Positions 1-8,385 are shown, counted from the stretch's first letter. The stretch is DNA of 52,443 nt from Clostridium sp. (GCA_023664445.1 JAMPFN010000012.1:1-52443), one strand, 5' to 3'. A program made the numbers and translations. The notes: a model not told the origin generated them from the letters alone.

Positions 1-54
1 AGATGAAGTCAACCTTTTTTTACCTTTTTGTTGCACTTGATATTATAACATACC

Positions 55-150
55 TCATTCCCTTTGGCAGGGGGTCAGGGGGACAGAGTCCCCCCTAATA
101 AACAAGTTTGCTGGTTCAGGGGACAGCGTCCCCCTTGATAAACAAGTTTG
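55..150. repeat. Family A repeat, two partial units
   Basis: Two back-to-back short units carry the core GGGGGACAGAGTCCCCC or its GACAGCGTCCCC variant. Each is followed by an AATAAACAAGTTTG tail, and the first is preceded by CCCTTTGGCAGGGGG. The core is a small palindrome (GGGGGAC/GTCCCCC). The same core recurs near 1474, 2377, 2604, 29866, 41121 and 47397, so this is a dispersed family. It lies upstream of the metallophosphoesterase promoter; any function is unknown. Confidence 0.8.
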
Positions 151-216
151 TATATTTATATTATATCAAATTTTGGGAAAAATGCAAATAGTTTTTCAAA
201 AAAATTCAAAAATATA

Positions 217-245
217 TTTACGAAATTTAATTTTTGTGTTACAAT
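217..245 (+). promoter_or_regulatory. Sigma-A-type promoter of the metallophosphoesterase gene
   Basis: TTTACG at 217-222 and TACAAT at 240-245 are separated by 17 bases, with a TGT just before the -10 box (extended -10). The start codon is about 50 bases downstream. Assigned by eye from consensus. Confidence 0.5.
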
Positions 246-297
246 ATAAAGTGTCGGAATTTGTATTCGGAATTTTCTATATAAAGGAGGAATAAAA

Positions 298-972
298 TTG
301 ATTTATGTAACCGGCGACATGCATGGCGAATATTCACGCTTTAAAAGCAAAAATATAAAACGTAAGCTTAAAGAAGGCGACACTCTTATTGTATGTGGAG
401 ATTTCGGATTTGTATGGAACGGCTCGAATCGTGAGCGTTCTCTGCTTAACAAGATAGGCAATCTGAAATATGACGTTGCGTTTGTTGACGGCTGCCACGA
501 AAATTTTGACGTTTTGAACGAATACGAGGTCATTGACTGGAACGGCGGAAAGGCGCGCCTTATAAGCGGAGGTCTTGTACAGCTCATGAGGGGACAGGTT
601 TATATAATCGAGGGCAAAAAAATATTTACTTTCGGCGGAGGACACAGTCAGGACTATGAATACCGCAAGTTTGGATTTTGGTGGCCGCAGGAGCATCCTA
701 CGCACGACGAGATAATCGAATCGATAAACAATCTCAGCCGTTATGACAATAACGTTGATTATATAGTTACTCATGAACCGCCCGCGTCTTTAAAGGATTG
801 CCTTGAGGTGGATATATTTCAAAGGCTTGAGATACACGCTTTTTTTGAGGACATCATGAAAGCGTGCCGTTTTGAAAAGTGGTTTTTCGGCAAATGTCAC
901 CTTGATAAATACATACCGATGAAATTTTATGCCGTATTTGAAGACGTTTTGCCGGCATACGAAGTGGATTAG
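298..972 (+). CDS. Metallophosphoesterase (calcineurin-like)
   Basis: Predicted binuclear-metal phosphoesterase of the calcineurin superfamily; substrate unknown. The 224-residue protein opens with GDMHGE (metal ligands D7, H9), followed by GDFG (D35), DGCHEN (64-69), GGGHS near 118 and THEPP near 158, the expected motif order. The usual GNH motif reads GCH here, so the conserved Asn ligand is a Cys. The start is TTG: AAAGGAGG at 283-290 lies seven bases upstream and the next ATG falls inside the first metal motif. No signal peptide or membrane segment is visible, so it should be cytoplasmic. The cyclophilin gene begins 11 bases after its stop, suggesting co-transcription. Family is clear; physiological role is not. 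Confidence 0.85.
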   Translation: MIYVTGDMHGEYSRFKSKNIKRKLKEGDTLIVCGDFGFVWNGSNRERSLLNKIGNLKYDVAFVDGCHENFDVLNEYEVIDWNGGKARLISGGLVQLMRGQVYIIEGKKIFTFGGGHSQDYEYRKFGFWWPQEHPTHDEIIESINNLSRYDNNVDYIVTHEPPASLKDCLEVDIFQRLEIHAFFEDIMKACRFEKWFFGKCHLDKYIPMKFYAVFEDVLPAYEVD

Positions 973-983
973 GAGGAAAAACA

Positions 984-1457
984 ATGGTTATAATTGAAAT
1001 GGAAAACGGAAACAAAATAAAACTGGAGCTTTATCCCGATATTGCTCCCATTACATGCGAAAACTTTGAAAAGCTCGTTAAGGACGGCTTTTACGACGGC
1101 TTATGCTTTCACAGAGTTATCCCGGGATTTATGATTCAGGGCGGCTGTCCCGACGGTACCGGAATGGGCGGTCCGGGCTGGAACATCAAGGGAGAATTTG
1201 CGTCGAACGGCGTGAAAAACGATCTGAAGCACACAAGAGGCGTTATTTCAATGGCAAGGTCGGCTGACCCGAATTCCGCAGGCTCGCAGTTTTTCATCAT
1301 GCATGAGGACGCGCCGCATCTTGACGGACAGTATGCGGCATTCGGCAAAATTGTCGAGGGTATCGAGACGGTTGACGCGGTTGCGGACGCTAAAACGGAT
1401 TTTCGCGATAAACCGATCGAAGCGCAAATTATGAAAAGGGTGTATATTGAACAGTAA
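984..1457 (+). CDS. ppiB: Peptidyl-prolyl cis-trans isomerase, cyclophilin type
   Basis: Cyclophilin fold enzyme that isomerises X-Pro peptide bonds and assists protein folding. The 157-residue protein is a bare cyclophilin domain of the usual bacterial PpiB length. It shows the catalytic FHRVIPGFMIQGG stretch around residues 42-54, then GSQFFI and HLDGQYAAFGKI. There is no signal peptide, so it is predicted cytoplasmic. The ATG is preceded by AGGAGG at 971-976. It follows the metallophosphoesterase gene by 11 bases, probably as the second gene of a two-gene unit that ends at the hairpin near 1550. Substrates cannot be told from sequence. Confidence 0.95.
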   Translation: MVIIEMENGNKIKLELYPDIAPITCENFEKLVKDGFYDGLCFHRVIPGFMIQGGCPDGTGMGGPGWNIKGEFASNGVKNDLKHTRGVISMARSADPNSAGSQFFIMHEDAPHLDGQYAAFGKIVEGIETVDAVADAKTDFRDKPIEAQIMKRVYIEQ

Positions 1458-1473
1458 CTTTGGTTTATTTATT

Positions 1474-1516
1474 CAGGGGGGACGCTGTCCCCCCTGCCCC
1501 CCCTGCCAAAGGGAAT
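1474..1516. repeat. Family A repeat, short copy
   Basis: Core GGGGGGACGCTGTCCCCCC followed by CCCTGCCAAAGGGAAT, the same order as the longer copies at 29866 and 47397 but without their distal hairpins. It lies 17 bases after the ppiB stop, so it is likely transcribed in that mRNA. Confidence 0.8.
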
Positions 1517-1549
1517 AGCTTCTCACTAATAATAGTTTAATAATTCAAA

Positions 1550-1579
1550 AAACTGCCGCACATTTTCGCGCGGCAGTTT
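1550..1579. terminator. Bidirectional terminator between convergent genes
   Basis: Stem AAACTGCCGC (1550-1559) pairs perfectly with GCGGCAGTTT (1570-1579) around a ten-base loop. T-rich sequence follows on both strands (GTATTTTC on plus; TTTTGAATTA on minus). It sits between ppiB (plus) and the unknown gene ending at 1591 (minus). Confidence 0.85.
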
Positions 1580-1590
1580 GTATTTTCATA

Positions 1591-2160
1591 TCATATAGCC
1601 TTTTTGAGTCTGTTAAAGAGCGCCTTCGGCGACGGATTATCCGCATAATTGTAATTTTCGGGCGCTGAATATTTCCATGCATTCTTCGGGTTTACAATGA
1701 TAAATTCGTTCGGCTTTGTTTCAACAAACGTCAGTATATTTGTGTCGATCTTAAGCATATCAATGTATTTATACGGCAAAACGACAGTCGTTTCCGCGCC
1801 TGTTACAGAAAATACGCATGCATGAGAGATGATGCTTCTGAGAAACTTGAGATCCTCGACCTCCTGTTTTGTCAGCACCGTCGGAACGCTGACTTTTTTA
1901 AATCTGCTCTTGCCGCCGTCGTTTTTTTCTTTTTCAATAGCCGCAACTTTGTCGGAAAGCTCTTCAAAGTAAGCCATGTCTTCATCAAACTTGAATTTCG
2001 GTACGAGTATAAGCTCGCTGTTCATACAGTTTGGGTAAATAACATAGTAACCCATAGCGATGTCATGGTCTTTTTGAACGATCGTAAAGCTGAATGCATT
2101 TTTCCGTGTCGATTTCTCATCAGCATAGATCGTGTCAAATCTGATGTCAAAGTTATTCAT
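1591..2160 (-). CDS. Hypothetical protein, 189 residues
   Basis: I do not recognise this family. The protein is soluble-looking, with no signal peptide or transmembrane stretch. It has an acidic/charged middle (residues about 60-85, KEKNDGGKSRFKK) and a C-terminal half of alternating hydrophobic strands (VFSVTGAETTVVLPYKYID, ILTFVETKPNEFIIVNPKN), suggesting an alpha/beta or all-beta fold. The start is supported by GGAGG about seven bases upstream and a plausible minus-strand promoter at 2219-2247. It is a single-gene unit bounded by its own promoter and the terminator at 1550-1579. It is real by codon usage and signals; function unknown. Confidence 0.8.
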   Translation of the reverse strand: MNNFDIRFDTIYADEKSTRKNAFSFTIVQKDHDIAMGYYVIYPNCMNSELILVPKFKFDEDMAYFEELSDKVAAIEKEKNDGGKSRFKKVSVPTVLTKQEVEDLKFLRSIISHACVFSVTGAETTVVLPYKYIDMLKIDTNILTFVETKPNEFIIVNPKNAWKYSAPENYNYADNPSPKALFNRLKKAI

Positions 2161-2218
2161 ATTTTTCCTCCGTTCTTTGAAATTGTTCTACGCTCTGTAT
2201 ATCTAATCTATTTATTTA

Positions 2219-2247
2219 ATGATAACACCAAATTGCAAAAATAGCAA
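2219..2247 (-). promoter_or_regulatory. Promoter of the 189-residue hypothetical gene
   Basis: On the minus strand TTGCTA (2247-2242) and TATCAT (2224-2219) are 17 bases apart, with TGT before the -10 (extended -10). The start codon is about 55 bases further on. Confidence 0.5.
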
Positions 2248-2376
2248 GCCATTTCGCTATTAAGTAACTTTTTTTCTGCAATTTTCCAGTATTTCAACAA
2301 ATTTAAACCGCAGTTGCTATACAAATACACAAAAAATATTACAAAAAAGTGTCAAAATAATGCTTTTGTTTATTAT

Positions 2377-2414
2377 GGGGGAGGCTGTCCCCCGTACCCC
2401 CTGCCAAAGGGAAT
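2377..2414. repeat. Family A repeat, short copy
   Basis: GGGGGAGGCTGTCCCCC followed by CCCCTGCCAAAGGGAATGG. It stands immediately before a family D copy, the same A-then-D order seen at 29866-30255. A further partial core, GACAGCGTCCCC, follows at about 2606-2619. Confidence 0.75.
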
Positions 2415-2438
2415 GGTTTCTCACTAATAAATAAGTTA

Positions 2439-2604
2439 TAGTTGCTGAATGATGAAATTTGGCATTTACAATCCCCGACTATAAATACAGTCATTATTTT
2501 TCGCTTTCGCGACTCACAGCATAAGCTGTGCCGGAGCGGAAGCTTGATTTTCTTTGGTTCATTTCTTGCATCAAGGCAAGAAATGAACATACTACACAAA
2601 TGAT
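2439..2604. repeat. Family D structured repeat, copy 1
   Basis: About 165 bases closely matching 30091-30255 and, in part on the other strand, 16204-16243. It holds a chain of small hairpins: GACTATAAATACAGTC, CACAGCATAAGCTGTG and TTCTTGCATCAAGGCAAGAA. The first two differ in sequence or spacing from copy 2 but still pair. The rest of the 2161-2976 gap holds only AT-rich sequence and the promoter candidates for the dockerin gene. Confidence 0.75.
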
Positions 2605-2755
2605 TGAGGGACAGCGTCCCCTTATAAATAAGTTATCTTATATATATACTATTATACTATTATAATGTATAGACAATCAACCATTTATAAACTAAGCTGC
2701 AAACTGACATTTATTGTTAAAATTATTACTTATAGCACGATTTACACTCAATTTT

Positions 2756-2882
2756 ATTGACAAAATCTGTATATTTGTATAAGATGTACAAAAAACGTCC
2801 AAAATTTTTTAACCCAAATTTGAAAAAATAGGGTATTTGTTCACAAAATATTCACAAATTGACGAGAAAAATGTGCTATAAT
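2756..2882 (+). promoter_or_regulatory. Two candidate promoters of the dockerin gene
   Basis: Upstream candidate: TTGACA (2756-2761), 17 bases, TAAGAT (2779-2784). Downstream candidate: an extended -10 TGCTATAAT (2874-2882) whose best -35 match is poorly spaced. Either would give a 5' leader of about 85-185 bases before the ATG at 2977. Which is used is not decidable by eye. Confidence 0.4.
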
Positions 2883-2976
2883 AAACACAACGAGCAAGAT
2901 ATGTACGTTATGGCTGAGCATAGCGTGCGCACGTTATAAACTTTATTTATTTATATTTTAGGGAGGATGGTTAGAT

Positions 2977-5250
2977 ATGACAGGAAAAAAATTAGTAAGC
3001 AGAATTAAAGCAGCTTTACTTAGTGCTGTTATGACTGCTACCTTATTCGTTTCACCGGCTGCTTTGCAGATGACGACGGTGACTGCCGCGGACACCGCAG
3101 TAAATCTTAAGCTTACCGCAACGGACAGCGAAGCTGATGATGCGCCCAACAAGGGAAGAGTTGCTGTTCCGGCGACTGCTTCAACAGTTACGTTTAATTT
3201 TGAAACAGATTCCACGGAATCTCTTTCGATAGGTGTATTCGGCTTGGAACTTACTAAAGATCCTTATTGGGCTGATGAAAATGATGACGCGAGCATTAAG
3301 CAACAATGGAATGTAAAGCCTACAAATGGCAAGGGTTCGTTTACTTACAAGGTTCCGGCAGCATATCAAGGCAATGTTAAAAAGATCTGTATCGGTCTTT
3401 GGTATCCGAAAGAAAAAGTAACTATGACAGTTACGTCGTACAACACAGACGGTTCTGCCGTAGTGACTCCCGATCCGGGCGAATCCGTCAGCCCGACAAC
3501 GGCTAATACAAGAAGCGGCGCATGGAGCGTGACTAAAGACGCCGATGGCAATACTGTTATTACTTCAACATTGACAGCTGTAGTAGAAGGCTCCGAGGAA
3601 ACAATGGATTATCTCCTTACCAGAGGATATGACGAAGATTACTATAAGATGTCAAAAGATGAAGAATATGTAGAGGGCAAAAGCAAGATAAACGCTCATA
3701 AATTCAAATTCTCTGATTTCGGATTGAAATATCTTACAAATGTAACGTTTGAGTCGTTTAATTATGTAATTAAATCCGATAAGGAAATCAATAGTTTCCA
3801 GTACGGCGGCGGTATCAATGTTGAACCGGGTTCTCTCGGTGATACTGAATGTCTTAAACTTGATCCTACTAAGGCTGACCTTGATATTGATGAGTCGCTG
3901 AAATATAAGGACGGCTTCTGGTATAACGATCAGGGCGAAGAGGATATGGAAACATACGGCGATGTTTTCAAAGAAAAACTCGGATATGAACCTCATGGAA
4001 AATATGAAGTTACAAACGCAGGCTCGTATTTTGACATAGTATGGGATGTTCCTAAGGATGTTCAGCCATGGGTTACTAATAATATCGACGATACTGTCGG
4101 CATTCAGTTCTGGTATGCGGATGATGCAAATCCGCCTGAGGAAGAAGGCTATGCCGCAGTTGACGAAGTACATCTGATATCAGCTTCATGTACTTACACA
4201 ACAACTATAACAATTGAAAAGAATATGGCACCTGAAGTGATCAGCAAAACTGTTGGTCAGAAACTTACACCCGGCAGCAATGATTCCACAAATCAGTATC
4301 ACTACGCTCTTCCTGATCTCGAATTAAAAGACAGAGATGTGATTTATGCAGTTAAGTTTAACGTTTCATCTTCTGCTAAGCTTCCTAAATTCACAGGCGG
4401 TGTTGGTATATCTGTAGATGAGAACAATAAACTCGCTACTGAAGGTTGGTATGATCCGGGTAATGTAACTATTCTTGATCCCGAAAAAGGAAATTCATTT
4501 GAACTTATGTGGATTCTTCCCGAAGGTATCATAAATGATATCTATAAAGAGGATGTTGCAAATGTAATGTTCGGCGCTTGGTATGCAGGTGAAGATACTC
4601 CTACATTAACGCTTGACTCAATTGATTTCTATGTATATCATACAAAGGAAGAGGATTTGGCAGCTTCTCCATCAGAGGTTGAGCTTGAAGTTGGTCAGAC
4701 ACAGAAAGTAACTATAAATATCCCCGGTTCTACAATTGATTTTCCGAATACGGGTGTTGTGGAAGCAACTATTGATGATAAGGGTGTTATCTCAATTACA
4801 GCCTTAAATAAGGGTGAAGCTACTATTACAGTTACATCGCCTGAAGAACAGGAAATCAAAGTTACTGTTAAGGTTGTCGGCAAACTTGTAACAACTACTG
4901 ACCCGAATGCTCAGGGTACAACTACAACTACAACTCCTAAAACGACCGATAGTGGTTCAGGTTCAAATACAACTGTTGATCCCGACAGCGTTATCGACTG
5001 GACTAAGGTTAAATACGGAGATGTAAATGTTGATGGTCGTGTTGAAGTTGCTGACCTTGTTGAGTTAAATCAGATTCTTCTTGAATTAAAGGATTTTAAA
5101 AATGCAACAGCTAAGGAAAATGCTGACTGTGAGTATAATAGTGAAATAGAGCTATCTGATGCCACAATGCTTTTGAATTTCCTTTCAAATCAGATCAAAT
5201 TTGAAAAACTCGGTTTGAACGGAGAAAAAGGTATTACATTAGACAGTTAA
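2977..5250 (+). CDS. Secreted modular protein with C-terminal type I-like dockerin
   Basis: A 757-residue exported protein. Residues 1-38 form a signal peptide (basic start, hydrophobic core, cleavage near TVTAADT). Three related beta-rich modules follow at roughly 45-150, 175-405 and 415-555; each ends in a stretch like FELMWILPEG then FGAWYAGED. A Big2-like domain spans about 560-635, a Thr-rich linker 637-670 and a dockerin about 680-741. The first dockerin loop has D682, N684, D686, D693 as calcium ligands; the second is degenerate but keeps D717, E719, N721, D728. No catalytic domain is recognisable, so a carbohydrate-binding or structural cellulosome component is inferred. No cohesin gene is nearby. 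GGGAGG at 2961-2966 supports the start, and a strong terminator follows at 5281. Confidence 0.85.
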   Translation: MTGKKLVSRIKAALLSAVMTATLFVSPAALQMTTVTAADTAVNLKLTATDSEADDAPNKGRVAVPATASTVTFNFETDSTESLSIGVFGLELTKDPYWADENDDASIKQQWNVKPTNGKGSFTYKVPAAYQGNVKKICIGLWYPKEKVTMTVTSYNTDGSAVVTPDPGESVSPTTANTRSGAWSVTKDADGNTVITSTLTAVVEGSEETMDYLLTRGYDEDYYKMSKDEEYVEGKSKINAHKFKFSDFGLKYLTNVTFESFNYVIKSDKEINSFQYGGGINVEPGSLGDTECLKLDPTKADLDIDESLKYKDGFWYNDQGEEDMETYGDVFKEKLGYEPHGKYEVTNAGSYFDIVWDVPKDVQPWVTNNIDDTVGIQFWYADDANPPEEEGYAAVDEVHLISASCTYTTTITIEKNMAPEVISKTVGQKLTPGSNDSTNQYHYALPDLELKDRDVIYAVKFNVSSSAKLPKFTGGVGISVDENNKLATEGWYDPGNVTILDPEKGNSFELMWILPEGIINDIYKEDVANVMFGAWYAGEDTPTLTLDSIDFYVYHTKEEDLAASPSEVELEVGQTQKVTINIPGSTIDFPNTGVVEATIDDKGVISITALNKGEATITVTSPEEQEIKVTVKVVGKLVTTTDPNAQGTTTTTTPKTTDSGSGSNTTVDPDSVIDWTKVKYGDVNVDGRVEVADLVELNQILLELKDFKNATAKENADCEYNSEIELSDATMLLNFLSNQIKFEKLGLNGEKGITLDS

Positions 5251-5280
5251 GAGCATAAGTATTAAGTTGGTATAACTATA

Positions 5281-5314
5281 AAGAAATCGCAGCTCAGACC
5301 CTGCGATTTCTTTT
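5281..5314 (+). terminator. Rho-independent terminator of the dockerin gene
   Basis: AAGAAATCGCAG (5281-5292) pairs perfectly with CTGCGATTTCTT (5301-5312) across an eight-base loop, followed by TT. It lies 30 bases after the dockerin stop codon. Confidence 0.9.
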
Positions 5315-5404
5315 CTGAAATTGAATATAAAATCTTGTTTTCGGGCTGCGAAGATGATTCTGAGCAATCGGCTTACAAATAAATGTAAATACATTTTAAG
5401 CGCA

Positions 5405-5432
5405 CCCGTATGAAATTATACGGGCGTTTTTT
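5405..5432 (+). terminator. Terminator-like hairpin in the hyd operon leader (possible attenuator)
   Basis: CCCGTAT (5405-5411) pairs with ATACGGG (5418-5424) and is followed by CGTTTTTTATT. It ends only about 14 bases before the first start codon of the hydrogenase-maturation operon. The dockerin gene already has its own terminator at 5281, so this may act on a leader transcript. A 16-base palindrome AAATGTAAATACATTT lies just before it (5381-5396). Confidence 0.5.
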
Positions 5433-5445
5433 ATTGGAGTTGATT

Positions 5446-5691
5446 ATGGAAAATAGAATAGCTGTTTTAGGGATAATTGTTGATGATCTTGATATGTCAC
5501 ACAATGTTAATGCAATATTGCATGAGTATGGAGATGTTATAATCGGCAGAATGGGTATCCCATATAAAAATAAAAATGTTTCGGTAATATCGGTGGTGAT
5601 CGATGCCGATACAGATAAAATAAGCGCTTTGACAGGAAAACTTGGCAAGTTGAATGGAGTTAATGTTAAAGCTGCAATATCAAAAAAATAA
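5446..5691 (+). CDS. TM1266-family iron-only hydrogenase system regulator
   Basis: An 81-residue protein resembling the small ACT/NikR-like family typified by TM1266, which is found beside [FeFe]-hydrogenase maturation genes and thought to be regulatory. Recognisable features are the opening MENRIAVLGIIVDD, the central GRMGIPYKNKN and the closing SALTGKLGKLNGVNVKAA. An in-frame ATG exists at 5410, but it lies inside the terminator hairpin; the ATG at 5446 has TTGGAG upstream and gives the family length. hydG starts 16 bases after its stop. The ligand and target are not known from sequence, and the exact mechanism of this family is unsettled. Confidence 0.85.
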   Translation: MENRIAVLGIIVDDLDMSHNVNAILHEYGDVIIGRMGIPYKNKNVSVISVVIDADTDKISALTGKLGKLNGVNVKAAISKK

Positions 5692-5707
5692 TTTAAGGAG
5701 AATTTAT

Positions 5708-7159
5708 ATGTTTGACAGTAAATCGGTGAAATCAGAGGAATTTATTAATCATGACGAAATTTTAAAGGTACTCGAGTATGGTAAGGAACACAAAAATGAT
5801 GCGGAAATGGTCGAAAATATATTGAATAAAGCAGAGTCGCTTATCGGTTTGGATCGGTATGAGGTGTCTGTCTTGCTGCATGCCTGCGAAAATACCGAAA
5901 ATTCGCAGCTAAGAGAAAAAATATTTAAAATGGCAAGAAAAATAAAAGAAGCTATTTACGGTAAAAGGATCGTAATGTTTGCGCCACTTTATGTTTCCAA
6001 TTACTGTATAAACGGCTGTAAATATTGCGGTTACCATTGCGGTTCGGGAATTCGCAGAAAAAAGCTTACACAGGAAGAAGTCGCAGAGGAATGCCGTGCT
6101 ATCGAAGCAATGGGACATAAGAGAATTGCTATGGAAGCGGGAGAAGATCCGAAAAATTGTGATATTGACTACATAATAGAATGTATGAAAACTGCATATG
6201 CCACAAAAAACGGAAACGGTGAGATCCGCAGAATCAATGTTAATATTGCCGCTACAACAGTCGAGGATTACAAGAAGCTTAAAGATGCCGGAATCGGTAC
6301 ATATATTCTTTTTCAGGAAACGTATCATAAGCCGACATATGAAAATCTTCATCCGTCAGGACCGAAGAGCGATTATGATTATCACACAACTGCTCATGAC
6401 AGAGCAATGCAGGGTGGTATTGATGATGTCGGAATTGGTGTTCTTTATGGTCTTTACGAATACAAGTATGAGGTTATCGGAACAATGCTTCATATAAAGC
6501 ATCTTGAAGATACGTTTGGAATCGGTCCGCACACAATTTCGATACCGAGAATCAAAATGGCGGAGGGCGTCGATCTTAATCTGTTCCCAAACATTGTAAG
6601 TGATGAACAATTTAAAACGATTATTGCGGTTTTCAGACTTGCCGTACCTTATACCGGCATAATTATTTCAACCAGAGAGGAACAGAATTTCAGGGACAGC
6701 ATAATTTCTCTTGGAGTTTCGCAGACAAGCGGAGGTTCATGTACTGGCGTCGGCGGTTATGCAAAGCGTTTGGCAGAGGGGGCATGCGACAGCAGTCAAG
6801 ACGATCAGAGTACCGCACAGTTTAAGGTATCGGATGAAAGAGCAGAGTCTGCGGTTTCAAAGGCGTTGTTGAAAAATGGATATATTCCAAGCTTTTGTAC
6901 CGCATGTTATCGTGCCGGAAGAACGGGCGATAGGTTTATGCAGCTTGCAAAAAATGGTAATATTTCCAATTGCTGTCTGCCGAACGCTATGCTGACTCTT
7001 GCCGAATATGCCCTTGATTACGGCGATGACGAGTTTAAACAGCTCACATTCGACGTCATAAAAACTGAAAGGGAAAATATTAAGGAAGACAAGGTAAAAA
7101 TCAAGTTTGATGAATATCTTGACAAAATCAAGGCAGGCGAAAGAGATTTCAGATTCTGA
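5708..7159 (+). CDS. hydG: [FeFe]-hydrogenase maturation radical SAM enzyme HydG (tyrosine lyase)
   Basis: HydG cleaves tyrosine to supply CO and cyanide for the 2Fe subcluster of the H-cluster. The 483-residue protein has the CX3CX2C radical-SAM cluster motif at C100, C104, C107. Its C-terminal auxiliary-cluster motif CX2CX22C is at C397, C400, C423, with an extra Cys at 422. The stretch CTACYRAGRTGDRFM is typical of HydG and separates it from ThiH. AAGGAG at 5695-5700 fixes the ATG at 5708 over a longer in-frame start inside the upstream gene. It is the middle gene of regulator-hydG-hydF; hydF follows after 13 bases. Product is cytoplasmic and oxygen-sensitive. Confidence 0.95.
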   Translation: MFDSKSVKSEEFINHDEILKVLEYGKEHKNDAEMVENILNKAESLIGLDRYEVSVLLHACENTENSQLREKIFKMARKIKEAIYGKRIVMFAPLYVSNYCINGCKYCGYHCGSGIRRKKLTQEEVAEECRAIEAMGHKRIAMEAGEDPKNCDIDYIIECMKTAYATKNGNGEIRRINVNIAATTVEDYKKLKDAGIGTYILFQETYHKPTYENLHPSGPKSDYDYHTTAHDRAMQGGIDDVGIGVLYGLYEYKYEVIGTMLHIKHLEDTFGIGPHTISIPRIKMAEGVDLNLFPNIVSDEQFKTIIAVFRLAVPYTGIIISTREEQNFRDSIISLGVSQTSGGSCTGVGGYAKRLAEGACDSSQDDQSTAQFKVSDERAESAVSKALLKNGYIPSFCTACYRAGRTGDRFMQLAKNGNISNCCLPNAMLTLAEYALDYGDDEFKQLTFDVIKTERENIKEDKVKIKFDEYLDKIKAGERDFRF

Positions 7160-7172
7160 TAGGAGGCATATT

Positions 7173-8357
7173 ATGATTTCGGAAATTGATCAGACGCCTA
7201 AATCCCTCCGAATACATATCGGCGTTTTCGGCGATACGAATGCCGGCAAGTCAACTTTTATAAATACTGTCACCGGACATGATATAGCTCTTACATCTCC
7301 GGTGGCAGGCACGACTACCGATCCCGTTTTTAAGCCAATGGAGCTTTTGCCGCTCGGACCTGTTGTGTTTATCGATACTGCCGGGCTCGATGATGAAAGT
7401 GAACTCGGTGAAATACGCATAAAGAAATCTGTTGAACAGCTCGTACAATGCGATGCCGCGGTACTTGTTGTAAATGGGAAAAGTACCGCTGACTCACAGC
7501 TGCGCTACATCGACATGTTAAAGAAAAAAAATATTCCTTTTATGGCAGTTATAAATAGTGTCGGAGATACAAAATGCGAAATTGATATGAATGATGTCTG
7601 CTCGAATATTATCATCGCCGACCTGTCAGATAGGGGAGAGGCTGATAAAATAAAAGCCGCTCTTATTGATCTTTTGAAAGACAGGATCGAAGAGCCTGTT
7701 CTGACCGCAGATCTTGTAAAGCCGGGTGATCTTGTAATGCTGACTGCTCCGCAGGATATACAAGCTCCGAAAGGACGGCTTATTTTGCCGGAAGTACAAG
7801 TGACAAGGGATTTGCTTGACAATGGCTGCATGGTTTTGACCGTAACCTCGCAAAATATCAAGTCCGCGCTCAATAGTCTAAAGGAACTGCCTGCATTGGT
7901 CATAACAGATTCGCAGATATTCAAAGAGGTCAATGAAATTATTCCGAAAGAGATACCTCTTACATCTTTTTCGCTTCTTATGGCAAAAATCAAGGGCGAT
8001 ATCAAAGAACTGGTGAACGGCGCAAGGGCAATCGAGTCGCTTGATGACGGTGACAGCGTACTCATACTTGAAAGCTGCGCTCATCACGCCCTTGACGATG
8101 ATATTGCAAGGGTAAAAATACCAAACCTGCTAAAAAAATATACAGGTAAAAAGCTTAATATTGAAAATGTATCGGGGCAGAATGTCGGACTTGATCTGAA
8201 AAAATATAAGCTTGCGGTACACTGCGGAGGCTGCATGGTAAATCGTAAAGCTATGCTTTCAAAGCAGAAGATGTTTGAAGATGTCGGAGTTCCAATGACA
8301 AATTTCGGGGTTTGCATTGCCTATGTAAATAAAATGCTTGAACGAGTTTGTTATTGA
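7173..8357 (+). CDS. hydF: [FeFe]-hydrogenase maturation GTPase HydF
   Basis: HydF is the scaffold GTPase on which the 2Fe subcluster is assembled before transfer to the hydrogenase. In this 394-residue protein the N-terminal Era-like GTPase domain shows the P-loop GDTNAGKS (20-27), a TTT switch segment and DTAG. The C-terminal cluster-binding signature is C302-X-H304 followed 46 residues later by C351-G-G-C354. The ATG at 7173 has AGGAGG upstream and removes a 22-residue overlap with hydG. It ends the operon, with a strong terminator about 30 bases downstream. HydE, the third maturase, and the hydrogenase itself are not in this window. Confidence 0.95.
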   Translation: MISEIDQTPKSLRIHIGVFGDTNAGKSTFINTVTGHDIALTSPVAGTTTDPVFKPMELLPLGPVVFIDTAGLDDESELGEIRIKKSVEQLVQCDAAVLVVNGKSTADSQLRYIDMLKKKNIPFMAVINSVGDTKCEIDMNDVCSNIIIADLSDRGEADKIKAALIDLLKDRIEEPVLTADLVKPGDLVMLTAPQDIQAPKGRLILPEVQVTRDLLDNGCMVLTVTSQNIKSALNSLKELPALVITDSQIFKEVNEIIPKEIPLTSFSLLMAKIKGDIKELVNGARAIESLDDGDSVLILESCAHHALDDDIARVKIPNLLKKYTGKKLNIENVSGQNVGLDLKKYKLAVHCGGCMVNRKAMLSKQKMFEDVGVPMTNFGVCIAYVNKMLERVCY

Positions 8358-8385
8358 AAATACATGCGCTCATAAAGAAGTTTTT

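Noticed and set aside
5410..5445. Longer N-terminus for the TM1266-like protein
   Set aside because: The earlier ATG is inside the terminator hairpin and lacks a ribosome site; the ATG at 5446 gives family length.
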